Positions 44,704 to 57,540 are shown, counted from the first letter of the stretch. The stretch: DNA of 64,000 nt from Nothopassalora personata (GCA_033816765.1 CM066288.1:1674001-1738000), one strand, 5' to 3'. Notes: generated from the letters alone by a model not told the origin. Numbers and translations are program-made.

Positions 44704-44904
44704 GTTGCCCCGTTCTGAGTCGCTAGTATGTCAAGCCTCAGAGCTGGAGGATATTCGAAAATTTCACGCGGAATCTACAGATCGGACATCGCAGGATCTC
44801 GCCGCCACTCCTCCCCATCAACCTCATTGACACTGTCACTCCACCTTGCACTCAACGCTCCACTCTCCATCCACAGCAGGAGTGAGGCCCTCGAACAATT
44901 CCTC

Positions 44905-46639
44905 CTATGGAACCATCTCTCCTTCCACTCTCTCCACAACGCCATCTCCCTCCATCCCCGCCCTTCCACCGCCATCCATACTACTCTTCGGCATCTCCAC
45001 CTCACCAACCTTCCCATGCTCCTTAAAACTCACCAGATGCGCCTCAACATAAAGCCTCCTATCCCCGCCCTTCAGCCTCTCCGGATCGAGAAACCTCTTG
45101 ATACTCCCCCTCTCAAATTTACACAACTGTCCCGACCCTGACCAAAACCCACCGGTGAGATTAGCCGCGAGCCTTCTGCTCTGCGGCAAGACCCACCAGC
45201 GGATACTCCACTTCTCCTCCACATACGGATCCTTCTCGCACAGCTCCGCAGAGGCCTCATGATCCAACAACGCCTCCCGCAATGCACGATCCATAGCTTT
45301 CAGCATCCCCTTCGCCGGACCGGCCAGAGTCATCAACACGTTCGCCGGGAGCGGGACACGCCCAAGCGAGAGAGTGTGAAGATGATTCACCAGTCGGACC
45401 GCAAGGTAAATAGGTCCAGAGTCCACACTCGCCGCTGCTGACGCGCGCCCAGCACCGTCCTCGTGAAACGTCATCGATCGGACGGGGACCGGCGCACTGC
45501 CACTCGTGAACATTTCTGCGACCGAGGCGTAATCCTTCACGGCGAGCGCGGCACGGATCCCCGGCAACAGGGCTCTCCTGCTCTCGTGGTCCTGCAGCAC
45601 TGCAGCGAAGTTGAAGTCCCGCTGCCATACTCCGAGGGAGCTCATGCTCAGACCGTGAACATGGCGTTCCGGCGCCCAGAGACAGGGGAGATGTTCGAGA
45701 GGGGTGGTATCGATGTCGTCGATTTTGACGAAGAGGCCTTCTGTCATGGGCTCGTGGTCGTGCGGGGCGACATTGTCGTCTGCGAGGTTGCGGCATCCGA
45801 TTTTGGTGTAGGTTCCTGAACGTGGTGGTGGTGTGGGGTGGGGTTTGGCGTTGGGGTGTTCGTGGAGAAGTGAGACGTCGACGGCGATTGGGACTTTGAG
45901 GGGACTGCGGGGGTTTTCTGCGTTGGTGAGTTCGAGGGTTGTGAAGAGGTCGCGGAGCTTGGAGATGCGGCTGGGGCCGGAGAGGGTTGGGTTCGCGTAG
46001 AGGTCTCGCTCGTCGTGGAACTTGATTGAGGCTTTCATGTGGACGCCTTTTCCTTCCGCTTTGAGGTCTGGGCAGATGGGGGGTCAGTGGTGCGCGTCTT
46101 GCAATGCATGCTCCAAGCAGAGTGATATTGTCCGCGCCATCGCTCCATGTATGATACGTACCGAGCATGAAGCGGTTGTTGAGTCTTCTCGTGCTCCTAC
46201 ATTGCTCATCAAAGAATATAGGTAGTGCCTGCATGGGAATGTCCAGTGGATATATCACTTCCTGCGTTTCCCAGTGCTGGCCACGCTCTTTCATATCGTC
46301 TGACATGTAACAGCTGAACACGAGGATTGCTTCTTCGCGGGGACCGTTGCCACTGATGCGTGGAGAATCGCTTTCGTTGCCTTCAACAGCCATGTCGTGA
46401 TCGAGAGTGCCAGCGGATAAGGTATGCGACGATGCGGGACTAGCGATGCCGGAGTCAGGCTGCATAACGATATTTCCCGGTATAAAGAGTGTATCAGAAA
46501 CGCTGTCAGTTGTGTAAATACAAGCTACGCTGATGCCTGGTTGATCCAAGGGTTCGTTATGGGATTTCTCTCCGCCGAAGCAGAACCACTTCTTTACTGT
46601 CTCCTCCTCGAACATGGCGTCGAGGCTTCCTGTAGTCAT
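44905..46639 (-). CDS. Unknown protein, intact spliced member of the LYVEAH family (copy 5)
   Basis: Exons on the minus strand are 46639-46162 and 46067-44905, joined across a 94-nt intron (GTACGT...CTGCCCAG); the sum is 1,641 nt, 546 residues. Family motifs: PIYLAVRLVNHLHTLSLG, WSIRWWVLPQS and LYVEAHLVSF. The N-terminal part aligns with copy 1 at the RRLNNRFML and ISKLRDLF regions. No signal peptide or known domain. It is the only member here with an intron, whose position falls in the region aligned to FHFRACPEL of copy 1. Codon use is normal. An upstream exon cannot be excluded. Confidence 0.75.
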
Positions 46640-46785
46640 TTGGAGATCATCAGAAAGCGCAGAGGGGACATGAAGTAGGTGCGACTGAGGAGAGTCCTAC
46701 AGGGGCTGTGCATATCGTGGACAAAGGCTGTGTCTTAAACCGGGTGTGACAAACAATGTCATACGCTGTAGCATATCCGTTGCTG

Positions 46786-46915
46786 CTAAGCAGATGTAAT
46801 GCCATTTAGCGTATTCTGTGCCGTGAACACATCGCCACGGTTGAATCTATCGACAAGCACCACGCTTGGCGTTCTTCCCCACTTGGACGTACAGAGGCTT
46901 GATTGTGCGCCAATG
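46786..46915 (-). pseudogene. PLC-like phosphodiesterase, 3' end, relocated by inversion
   Basis: On the minus strand from the CATTGG duplicate the frame reads IGAQSSLCTSKWGRTPSVVL then VDRFNRGDVFTAQNTLNGI, ending at TAG 46788-46786. This is the conserved C terminus of the fungal PLC-like family. It fits exactly in frame after SEDSIG at 37998. It abuts the end of TE-B. Confidence 0.88.
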
Positions 46916-47199
46916 GCGGTGGCCTAGGCTTACAAAACCGGCAAATACGCGTATTCGAAATCCTCACTCGCTGCACTCGCTCTTCCTCAACAACCATCAA
47001 CAATACTACTGCGACTCGCCAACTGCTGCGACTCGCTATTGTCGCACAACAATACTGCTGCGACTCGCTATTGTCGCCTATAATCGTAGCGAGTCGCGGC
47101 GGTATTGTCCTCCTACTGCGCAGGTGAGTTGGGCTCCTCAATAATAGTAGACAGTAAGTATTAAGGAGCTCACCTTACTTGCTATTGTCACATTATAGC

Positions 47200-48082
47200 G
47201 GCGGGTATATTAACTTCTACTACTGTTACTATTTCTTCGACTCTACACTTATCGACATATATAAATCTAACTATAGACGACTTACTTAGCGATATTGGCC
47301 TTAGAATAACGATAACGACAGCGATAGCGACAGCGATAGCGACAGCGACAGTACACCTAATCCGCGCTTACCCTTACAAACGCGGTTATTACTATAGCTT
47401 ACGATAGCGTAAGTGCGATTCCGACTTATTAGGCGTACGTAGGTAGACTAATGTTTAAACCTATAGTGCATACCGCCGCCCTCGTACCGCCGATACCGAC
47501 GATTTCTACTACGTAAGCGAGTCGACATAGGTATAATAGCTAGGAGACTCGTAGAAGATAGATAAGGGTAGTATAAAGGTTACGAAGAATAATTTACGTA
47601 AGTTCGACTAGGCTAGCCGTATTATAGAGACTAAAGAGGGTATATGTCTTACAGTAGACTCGCTATACTATATATACTAACTCGTATTAATAGGTGAGCC
47701 GGCTTAGACGGACTGCGATGCGTGTAAGAGAGCTAGTGTACGCTATATAGTCTTTACTACTAATGCCGATAAGACTTGCGCGTATTGTAAGCGTTACGCG
47801 AAGGCTCGCTACAACTCTCGCAAGTTAGTTAAGGAGCCTAGCGAGTCTAACGAGTCTAGCAATGGTTTATTTAAGGCTATCGAGGGTGTTTTAACTACTT
47901 CTAGCGAGGCTAGCAAGGTTAGTAAGGCTAGCGAGTCTAGTACTCGCCCTACTAATAATACATCGACTCGCTTAGCCGCGGCGGAGGATCGTATTTAGTA
48001 ATTAGAGGGTACTATTAGCCGCTTAATTGAATTTATTAGCGGTCTACTAGGTAGCGAGTTAGTCGCTAAATTTTGCTCTTAG
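47200..48082 (+). pseudogene. Antisense zinc-cluster/coiled-coil frame of TE-B
   Basis: Opposite to the transposase, one frame runs from about 47200 to TAG 48080-48082 with only TAG/TAA interruptions. It contains DTDDFYYVSEST, NLRKFDQASRIIETKEGICL (Q restored from TAG), then TDCDACKRASVRY and KTCAYCKRYAKARY. If the Tyr were Cys (TGT to TAT), these are CX2CX6C and CX2CX7C, as in the gypsy A antisense protein. A Leu/Ile heptad region (ISRLIEFISGLLG) lies at the end. Start not defined. Confidence 0.55.
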
Positions 48083-48199
48083 TAATAATATAATATTAAG
48101 CAGTCTACCTCCTATCTATGTGCTACGAGTCTATACTTCCCTCTACTTTTTCGGTCTTAGCTGCCTCGTAGATAGCTCGATAATAAGCCTATTTTTCGG

Positions 48200-49783
48200 T
48201 GCCTTTATACGCTAGTTGTCGTTAGGTAGACTCTAAAGTAATAGCTACGAGTCTAGCTACGAGTCTAGCTACGAGTCTAGCTACGAGTCTAGCTACGAGT
48301 CTAGCTACGAGTCTAGCTATGTACTTATCGAAGCCCTGGTTGCTACTATAGACTCGCTTAAGGTACTAGTTACTACTATAGTCTCGCTTAAGGACTCCTT
48401 CTTAATCTCTCTAATTTAACTCGTAGCTAGACTCGTTCGCTCTTCCTTTACCTTCTTAACCGATGCTTCGCTAGCTAACGTACTTGCTAGCTTATTGCCT
48501 AAACCTTTCCCTATAAACACTAAATTCTGCTATTAAGAGGGGGCTCTAAACCCCGTTAGCTACGGAGACGAAGACGAAGAGGATTAAGGGCTACTAGCTA
48601 TAAGATTAATACACTCTAGAGACTCGGCGATTAGAGTTATAGCATGTCGATACGGTAAGCTACGACTCGCTAGACGCTTCTCGCTCTAGCTTACTATACT
48701 CGCTAAACGAGAAGTAGCCTAACTCGCTATAGTAGCCTAGCGAGTAATGCCCTAATCCGCTAGACGTACTATAGCACTCGCTACTATACTCGCTCGCTAG
48801 TCCTTAAGCTTACGCTCGCGTCGGCGGTCTACGTCCTTTATAAGTTCGCTAAGACTAGCTAAGGACTCGTTACTACTCGAGTCCTCTACTACTCCTCGTC
48901 TATATAGATTGTTTAAGGCTCCGCGACCTTAGTTAACCTAATACGTAACGTTAACTAGTACTTCTCGCCTATCCTTCGCGTTCTAGATACCCTTAGTATA
49001 CGGTATTAACATGTCCTCGAGATCTCGCTCTCGTAGGCTTAATTTACTTAGAAGAATAGGTGCATTATCTTTAGTAGCCTTTACGAAGAGGAAGGGCGGT
49101 GTAGTATAAGGACGTATAAGCTATAGGCCTAGCTTATCCGCGCCTTCTTAAAAGACGAGGTTATAAAGCTAGGTTATCGTATCTACTACTTTAGCTAAAG
49201 ACGACTCGTAGCGAGTCTATCGTCCGGTAATTTGCTACGCGCTAAGGAGCTTATGCGGCTAATACTCCTATGTCTTAAGGTCCCCCTTACGTTTAATAGT
49301 AAACGGTACCTTATATAGCTTAACGGATATTATTAGGCTAGGTCCCCTAGGCGGTTAAGATAGCTTTTCGGCTTTACCCTAGACTAACGAGATAGGAACA
49401 CTTATGCTACGAGCCTTAATAATACTAGTCCGTAGGCCCTAAGTAGCGCTCGATAACGGGTCAATTCTAGCATTACTAAGCTAGCGAACATAAGTCTACT
49501 TATTACGAGCGAGTACCTTATTAGCCCGACTATAGCTACTCGCTACGAGTAATATATAAAGACCGTATCCAGTAGTGCCGTTCGGTTTCGAAGGGGTCTC
49601 GGTACTAGGAATCGGCAATAAGGGTAAAGACGGACTCGTTACGGACTCGCTAGGCTCGACAAAGGCTAGGTTAGGTATACTACATTTACTACACCTTAGT
49701 AGATAGCCGTAGACCTCGCTATAAACTAGAGAAGTCTTTACTAACTTATGCATGTAAAGATCGTCCTAAGTTAGAGCTAACAT
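48200..49783 (-). pseudogene. Second frame of TE-B, unknown protein
   Basis: Inverted copy of 39956-41540. The open part 49496-49753 translates identically to its TE-A counterpart. The QLDS repeat array is at about 48240-48320. Confidence 0.5.
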
Positions 49784-50181
49784 AATGTTAGAAGTAGTAG
49801 GAAAAGACTCGTAGGAAAAAGGACGTAGGACGTAGACTCGTTACTATATAACCTATAATAGCTTACCGGCTTAAGCGAACAAGTCTATTGTTCGTTTCGT
49901 TAGCTTCAATCCGTTAAGGCGAGTAGGCGGTGTGTACTTAGCGAGTCCCCCTCTACCTCGGAGATATTACGTAGTCTCGTTTCGTAGATACTAATAGGCG
50001 TAGACATGCAATTTCTTAGGGCCTAGGCTAGGGCCGGCCTCGCTACCGTCTAGTGTTAATAGATAGCTAGTAGTAGTAAGCTTCTTATTAACCTACTCTA
50101 GCGTTAGAGGCGGTAAGTATATAGTAAGGTCTATAAGGTATTAGCTATAGGATTTATAGACTCGGTTAAGTAGAAGCAGTA

Positions 50182-50613
50182 TGTTATTGTCTTGTTCTAG
50201 GGCTAGTCTTAAAGGAGAGATAAGTTAAGTCACGTAGCGGTATTCTTTAGAGAGGCTAAAGTAAGCTAAGCGAAGATGAATAATAGGAATAAGAGTTATA
50301 TTCCAATTAGTAAGATAGTAACATAAGTTAAACGCGTTAGAACTATAAGGGTTTCTAGCGTTCCTAAATATAAAGGAGGCTCGTATACTATCCGGTGTTA
50401 GGCGTCCGTCTATCCACTCGACCGGTCGCCTAGTCGTGTAGTCGTGTACGTCTATACGCTACTTCTACGGTCGTGTTCGACTATGCACTAAGCGCGCGGT
50501 CGTGCATGTAACCCGGACGTAGGGTCCCTTTCTCTTTCTAGCGATTAGTTCTTATCTTCTAATTCTTCCTCCCTATACTACGTCCTATACCGTTCTTTAT
50601 CCGAACCGTAATA
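50182..50613 (-). repeat. 3' LTR of gypsy B
   Basis: 432 bp; very similar to the copy at 57109-57540, sharing most RIP changes. Confidence 0.92.
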
Positions 50614-50674
50614 CTATCCCCCTTCCTACTAAAACTCGTCCTCGAGTTTTCTTTTCTTCTCCTATAAGTTCCTA

Positions 50675-51166
50675 TCTTTCACTATAAGCGGCGAGTAGCT
50701 AACACGTTAGGAGCGCCGCGAACGTTAAGTACTAGGTATCGAAGCCGAGGGCCGCGAGATGCTATCCCTATGTTCTAGTTACCGAAAGGCTAGAGTGCCT
50801 AAAGGAAAGAAGAGTCCTCGTTATATAGTAGATGTACGCTTTAGGTGTTATTCGGAGTGCGTTCGTAAGGGTGTTAAGTATAACGTAACTATTACGTAGA
50901 CTAAGTAGGAGCGGCTTCGTAACTAGCGTCGAAAGCTAAAGCGAGAGCTTAATAAGGCTAAAGAGAAGGTAACAGAGGCGATGTTAAAGGTGCATCGTCT
51001 TAGGAAACAGCTACGCGTTACTAAGGATAGGGAGGAAAAGGCGATAGCGAAGGATTTTGAGGATCTTCGTAGTTTACCGAGCGTAGGTATCGATGCCCTT
51101 TCCGCGCCTTTATCCTATCTTCTCGTTCCTAAAGGTAGCTCCGAAGAGCTAGAGGGGGTTTTCTAG
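50675..51166 (+). pseudogene. Antisense zinc-cluster/coiled-coil frame of gypsy B
   Basis: On the strand opposite to gag-pol, between pol and the 3' LTR. Reading through TAG/TAA it aligns with the gypsy A antisense protein: basic start (ERRER), GREMLSLCSSYRKARV beside GDTAMRPCDSCQKEGRV, RCYSECVRKG beside RCSECWQRN, RRKLKRELNKAKEKV beside QRKKLLQELDTAKRIL, and RLRKQL in both. Some Cys are now Tyr. The last 61 codons are open (50981-51166). Confidence 0.65.
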
Positions 51167-51341
51167 ATGTCGATTCCTTCCTAGGAGGACCTTTCGATAA
51201 TTCCGGATAATGCCCTCTAGTTATATCCGACCCTTAAGGAAGCCGTAGTAGCTTCTTCGAGCGCTAGCTCTTCTAGTAGATAAGTGTTAGTTTCTCGTAG
51301 GAGATATATTTATAGAAGTTCTCCGTTTCCCTTATTAAACC

Positions 51342-51415
51342 TAGTTATGTAGCTTAGTAGTAGAGCGTAAGCTGTCTATACTCTTAAGGTCGTAGGTTCG
51401 ATTCCTATCTAGCTA
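51342..51415 (+). tRNA. Decayed tRNA-like sequence in gypsy B
   Basis: TAGCTTAGTAG (A box with two transitions) and GGTTCGATTCC (B box intact) sit at the same place as in gypsy A, downstream of the antisense frame. The acceptor TAGTTA still pairs with TAGCTA. Spacing and the TGTCTA anticodon-loop sequence are kept. Confidence 0.55.
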
Positions 51416-51439
51416 CTTCCGGCCGACTAGTCGCTAATC

Positions 51440-54400
51440 GGTAACTTAGTAGGCTAGCCGTTTTTTAGTCTTGTAGTATTCCTAGATTTTTTGCTAATAG
51501 TTTCGTAGGTTTTGTTTTAGTTCCTAGGTATTTTCTAATTTGTCGTATCCTTTCCACTTAATAAGGTATCGCTAACCTTTCTTATCTAGGATTTTTTTAA
51601 CTTTAAATTCGTTTTCTGCTTCCGGCTCGAAATAGAAGCTTTCCTAGTAGGGTGTTTCGGTGTCTACGGGTTCTAACTTAGAGACATGGAAGACTAGGTG
51701 GATTTTTGCGTCTAGTAGTAGTCGTAGGCGGTAGTTAACTAGTCCTATAACTTTATCGATAAAAATGGTCCGACCTTAACGTAATCTAGTTTCTTAGTCT
51801 ATCTTCTTATTCTTAAGTTTTTTATAAGGAGATAGACCTTATCCCCCTCTTTTAGTAGAGGTGCCATTTTTCTCGTGTCCTACCGTTATCGAGACAGTTT
51901 TTATTATGCATCTTCGATCGCCTTACGTGTTTCTTTATGCACTTCCTTAAGAGTATCCGTCGTTACGATTGCTCTTTCGGCTTATAGGTGAGATCTAGGT
52001 GTTCTAAATAGATTAGGATCTTTACTAAAGTTCGCATAAAATGGTGTCGTTAAAGTTGTCTCCGATTTATAGTTGTTTAGTGCAATCTACGCTATTAGCA
52101 GTAATGAAACCTAGTTGTCTTATGCATAATTAATGTAGTGTCGTAGGTATTGTTCTAGCGTTTAATTTATCCTTTCGGTTTGTCCGTCTATTTCCGGATG
52201 ATATACTATTAATAGCTTATGTTTAATTCCGATCGTTCCTATAAGCGTCTTCTAGTAATTTAATGTAAATAGCTTATCTCTATCCGTTATAAACGCTTAA
52301 GGGAATCCGTAGTATCGGATAAGTCTATCTAGTACGAGGTATCCGAGCTACTCTACATTATACGTTTCCGATACAGGAATGAAGTGTACGTATTTCGTAA
52401 GTCTATTAACTATAACTAGTATTATGTTGTATAGTTATTTCGTAACTTAGTCTTTTAACGGTAGGAGTTTCGTAATAAAGTCTATTATGACTTCGTCCTA
52501 TAGTTTCATCGGTAGTGTCCTAAACTGTAGGTAACCATATTTTACATGTCTCGCAGCCTTGTTTCGTTAGTAGTATACGCATTGTCTAATGTAGCGTAAC
52601 ACCTTAAGTCTCATCTATAGGAATGAGAAACTGCGTTATATTAGGTCCATTGTCTTTAAAGTTACGGGGTGTCTATAAGTTAGTCCGTCGTAATGTTGTC
52701 GTATACATTCTTCTTCTCAATCCTTTAGTACCTAGTATTTTCCTTACGATATAGGGAATTGTTCGTCCCTATCGCCTAATATCCGTACGATGTTATTAAA
52801 TTCTCTTATGTTAGTACTAAGACTTCCGTCGAGGTTTGTCTTTAATATTTTGTATTACACTAGTTCTTTTCCTTCTATATAGTCGCTTCTTCGGCTTAGC
52901 GCGTCGGCGCGGCTATTCTCTCGTCCTAGAGTATATTTAATTTCGAACTTATACTATCCTAGCAGCTCCGACTAGCGGGCTTGCCTTCGGGTAAGTTCTT
53001 TCGTCGTCGTAAAGTACGTAAGATTCTTATAGTTAGAAAGAATCGTTAACTTCGGTAGGCCCTCGATATATACTCTCTAATGTTGCATAGTAGCAACAAT
53101 AGCTAGAAGCTCTTTATTATAGATGTCGTAGTTCTATTCCGCTATAGTCATTTTCCGGGAGTAATAGGCTACTAGGTGTCTCTACCCGTCGTGTATCTAT
53201 ATTAGACACGCGCCTATTGCTATATTAGACGCATCGGTCTTAATGTAGATCTCCTTACTACTATCGAATAGTCGAAGCGTAGGGGCTGAAGCGCATTGTT
53301 CTTTAAGTTTCTTAAATGCTTTAATCTATTCTTTTCCCTATTTCTAGGTAACGTCTTTTCTCGTAAGCATCGTTATTAGTACTACTATCTTTACGTAGTC
53401 CTTAATGAATTTCCGGTTGTAGTTTGCTAGTCCAAGGAATGATTGTACGTCCTTAACTATTTTTGGTTCTAGCTATTCTCTAATTAACTATGTCTTCGTA
53501 GGGTCGATCGTTATCCCTATAGTACTAATAATAAAGCCTAAGAATTTAACTTCTTTCTTATAGAATTCGCATTTCTCGGGTACCGTCTTGAATCCTAATT
53601 ACGTGAGTCGTTCGAAGACGTCCTAGACTTGTTTTATGTGCTCCTATAGGGATCCTTTCGTGTAGGCTAGTATGTCGTCTATGTAGGCGATAACGCATAC
53701 GTCGAGTAGGTCTCTAAGTGTTTCGTTAATAAGGTCCTAGTAGGATGCGGGTACGTTAGTTAATCCTATTAGTATAACTAAGAATTCGTAGAGTCCGTAT
53801 CTTGTTCTAAAGGCGGTTTTCTATTCTTCTCCTTCTACTATCCGTATAGCGTAGAAGGCATCTCGTAGATTAATCTTCGTATACTAGTCTAATCCGGTTA
53901 ATCTATCTTATGCTTCTTCGATGTTAGGTAGCGGGTATCGGTTCTTAATCGTAATCTCGTTTAACTTCCTATAGTCTTATACGAGTCGTAACTTCCCGTT
54001 TACTTTTAGAACGAACATACATAGAGTTCCTACACTCGAGGTGGATCTTCTTATCTATCCTTTAGCTAGCTTCTCCTTTAGCTATTCTCGTAGGGTCTAT
54101 AGCTCTTTCTTAGACATTTGATATAGGGGTCCCTATAGAGGCTCTTTCCCTAGCTAAATGTTAATCTTATGATCCTATAGGCGGTGCTTAGGTAAGGCGG
54201 TTTTGCCTCTCTCCTCTTTAAAGAGTCGCGACCACTTGCGATACTCCTTAGGAATACTTAACTCTAAGATGTTAGTATTCTTCGATAGTACGTTACTTCT
54301 ATTACTTCTAGTAACTTCGTAACCCGGCGGCCCTACGCTAGTGTCTATCCCGGTCGAAGGTAGTTCTTCTATCCTTCTATACGGCGTAAGCTATATCTCG

Positions 54401-57098
54401 TTTAGCTGTTTCCTTACCTTATCTACTAGTGAACGCTACTACTACGTAGGCTAAATGTCGATAACGCAATCGCATTCCCTAAATGTAAGTACTCCTCTTC
54501 TCTAGTCGATTACTAGATTATGCTTTCTTAACTAAGGCATACCTAATACTATATTATAACTAGCTATATTAGTAACATCTAAGGTAATATTCTCGTAGTA
54601 CTATTAGATAGCTAGTAGCAATAGTATCGTCTCCTATTCTACGCTAGGTAACGATAATCCGTTTACCGCGATTAACTCGTAACCCTATTTCTTCTTTAGG
54701 GTAGCTAACCCGTTTCTTCTTACGAAAGACTCGGAGATAAAATTCCCCGCTACTCCTAAGTCGATTATAACACTAGTCTTATGTCCGTTAACGATTACTT
54801 ATGTCTAGAAAACTATGTTTAATGTCGATGCGTAAGCCTAAGTATTGCATAACTCCCTTTAGTCGCTTATTCCTAGGGAGCAAATCCTTTTCCTAAATGG
54901 TATGTAGTTTGCTATACTTCGTACCTAGAGGCTTCGGCTAGAACCTATAGCCCGTTACCCTATGTCTACACTTGTAGTCTATTGCGTTCCTAGATCTTCT
55001 ACGTTTCTAAGTAGAGTACGCGTGCGTATTGCACTATGTTACGTAATTTATTCGATATAAATGTTCCTAACGGTATAAGATATCCGGTTCCTATTATTCG
55101 GCTTCCTATCGGTAGTCGTTCTATAACGGCGGTTACTAGATTCTCGGTTATTTCTATAAGTGGGTATCCCTAGGCTATGCCTCGTAGGGTGTTGAGTGTC
55201 TTATTAAACTTAATAAAGTGTAGCCTCCTTCGTCCGCCTATCTTAGGTAGGAATTCCTCGTGTCTTCTTTATAGGTAGATAATTATGTCGTATAGTTTCT
55301 TAGGTGCATCTACCGTAAAGGTAAGTTGTTCGTTATCGTTGTTAGTGTCGCTCTCTTCTCCTTCGGAGGAATCTTCTTCGCTTAATTCTTCCGGATCCTA
55401 TTCTTCCTTAATAGTATTTAGCCCGGTAGTTTCTTAACTTTCTTCCTATGGTTCTAGTAACTATAATCCGTTCTATCCTAGGTCCTGATTTTCTTTGTCG
55501 CTTCTATCTTCGTTAATGTAAGGGCAGCCTATAGCTAACCCTTATATATAATGCGGCTATGCCCGGCTTAGTATGCCGCACGTAACGCGTATACGTACAT
55601 AAGGAGACGCGCACAGCGTCTATAGAAGAAAGTAAGCTTTAGTTCATCTACGATTAGAAGATCGTGGGCGTACTATACATTGCAACATCCCCTTATAGTC
55701 TTACGGCCCTTATAGTTAAAGTAGGATTTATCGATGTCTACTTCTCGGAGCGTAGCGTTTTGCCTATACGTCGCTCCTAGGGTTCCTCGTAGTTACTAAG
55801 GCTAATACCCTACGCCTAACTTCGCGGCGTAGTAAACTCAACACGAGTCTTAGTAATAGAATCGCTAATAAAGGCTTCTATAACCATTTCGAGACTCGGA
55901 TTCGATCTCGTAGTCGACTCTTCGTATTATTATGTTAAACTGTCGTAGTTGGTTCTTCGCATTAAATAGAATAACTACTATTTACTACCTATAGTATCCT
56001 CCTCGTCCTTCTAAGGGGTCTAGGAGAGGCATCGTGCTTCTATTACTAGCTCTCTCCCCTACTCTCCGAGTATAGTCGGTATCTCCTCGAGATCTAACGC
56101 TACTCTTAGATTTACTAGTTCGGGGTTGCATTATATTAAATTACTCGCGGCGCACTATATTTTTACCGCGGCAATCCCGCGCTATATAGCCTTCCTTACT
56201 ATAGGCATAGTATGTAAGTTTTCCTTTTCCTTTAAAGGGCTTTCCGTAGCCCCTACTCTTATCGATCTTCCGTCCTCGTTAGGTAACGTCCAGTTCTATT
56301 AGCTATAGTCTATAGTAGGGCTAGCTTTGTCGTGAGAATTCTCCCTTCGTAACGTATTCTCCTAAAGGTCTACGGTCCGGAGCATATCCTACTATTCCTC
56401 CTACTTTAGAGTCGTATCTCTTCTCCTAGTGTCGTTCCTAGAGCTAGTTATCGATGTTAATCGACGCCTTTATTAGCTCTTCGAGGTTAGTAATCCGTCC
56501 CCCGTATCTTATTAACTCGTCCTTAACGGAGTCCTTAAGTCTACGTCGGAACATAGTTATTAACGCCGTCTAGTCCTATCTAGTAATTTGTCCGTATTCT
56601 TTGAATTTAGCGGTATACTCCAAAGTAGACGTCTTCTACTTTAGGTGTTAAATGATTCGTATAGCCTATTAGACTTCGTTCGAGGTTCTAAAGATTAACT
56701 TTATCTTTTCTTTAAAAAGGGTGTAGCTCCTAAACATTCTAGTAGGGTCTAATCGTCCTATACCTTTAAGGTATTCCTTAAGGTAAGGTTTAATCCAGTT
56801 CTACGCACTTCCGCGAAGGTACGTAATAGCGAAGATAGTTCTTTTATTAGTATCGACTAGGTTAAACATAAGATACATATCTATCTAATTAATCTAGTCG
56901 TCGAACTTAGCTCTATCTCTATAGAAGAGGTCTAGCTTAGTAGCCTTAACGTCGTTCCTCCTTAGAGTAGGCTCGTTATCGTTATTAGACTTATCGTCCT
57001 TCGTAGTAGTCTATTATAGTAGCGCACGGCGGATGCTTCCTACTTCGCTAGGGGCGGGTGTTCCCCTACTAGCTACTTAAGTAGCGCTCATCCTAAGG
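51440..57098 (-). pseudogene. Gag-pol of gypsy B, decayed
   Basis: Runs leftward from just inside the 5' LTR at 57109. Gag is at about 57085-55070, pol at about 55060-51440, with chromodomain-like sequence near 51500-51620. Nearly every stop is TAG or TAA at Gln or Trp codons of gypsy A. Met codons often read ATA. Confidence 0.85.
55517..55714. repeat. 198-bp solo LTR inside gypsy B gag
   Basis: TGTAAGGGC...GCCCTTATA with inverted ends, and exact target duplication GTTAA at 55512-55516 and 55715-55719; removing it restores the gag sequence seen in gypsy A. It resembles the start of gypsy C at 57982. Confidence 0.85.
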
Positions 57099-57108
57099 GC
57101 GTTTAAAG

Positions 57109-57540
57109 TATTATTATCTCGTTCTAGGGCTAGTCTTAAAGGAGAGATAAGTCAAGTTACGTAGCGGTATTCTTTAGAGAGGCTAAAGTAAGCTAAGCGA
57201 AGATAAATAATAGGAATAAGAGTTATATTCTAATTAGTAAGATAGTAACATAAGTTAAACGCGTTAGAACTATAAGGGTTTCTAGCGTTCCTAAATATAA
57301 AGGAGGCTCGTATACTATCCGGTGTTAGGCGTCCGTCTATCTACTCGACCGGTCGCCTAGTCGTGTAGTCGTGTACGTCTATACGCTACTTCTACGGTCG
57401 TGTTCGACTATACACTAAGCGCGCGGTCGTGCACGTAACCCGGACGTAGGGTCCCTTTCTCTTTCTAGCAATTAGTTCTTATCTTCTAATTCTTCCTCCC
57501 TATACTACGTCCTATACCGTCCTTTATCCGAACCGTAACA
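57109..57540 (-). repeat. 5' LTR of gypsy B
   Basis: 432 bp. The RIP-changed start-site word (57255-57262) still complements the word just inside the LTR (57099-57106). Confidence 0.92.

Larger units (their letters stand above)
50182..57540 (-). mobile_element. Gypsy B: RIP-decayed relative of gypsy A inserted in TE-B
   Basis: 432-bp LTRs at 50182-50613 and 57109-57540, reading TGTTACGG...AATAACA on the minus strand with C-to-T changes at the ends. Target duplication CAGTA/TAGTA (50177-50181 and 57541-57545), one transition apart. Internal layout is the same as gypsy A. Gag and pol are recognisable only through stops: the zinc knuckle near 56190-56240 reads YYAYSKEGYIARDC and the RT site near 53690 reads YIDD. 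A 198-bp solo LTR sits at 55517-55714. Confidence 0.93.

Noticed and set aside
45257..46060. Long continuation of the 46639 frame with Pro/Arg-rich translation
   Set aside because: This is intron plus out-of-frame exon 2; the proper frame after the GTACGT...CCCAG intron carries the family motifs.
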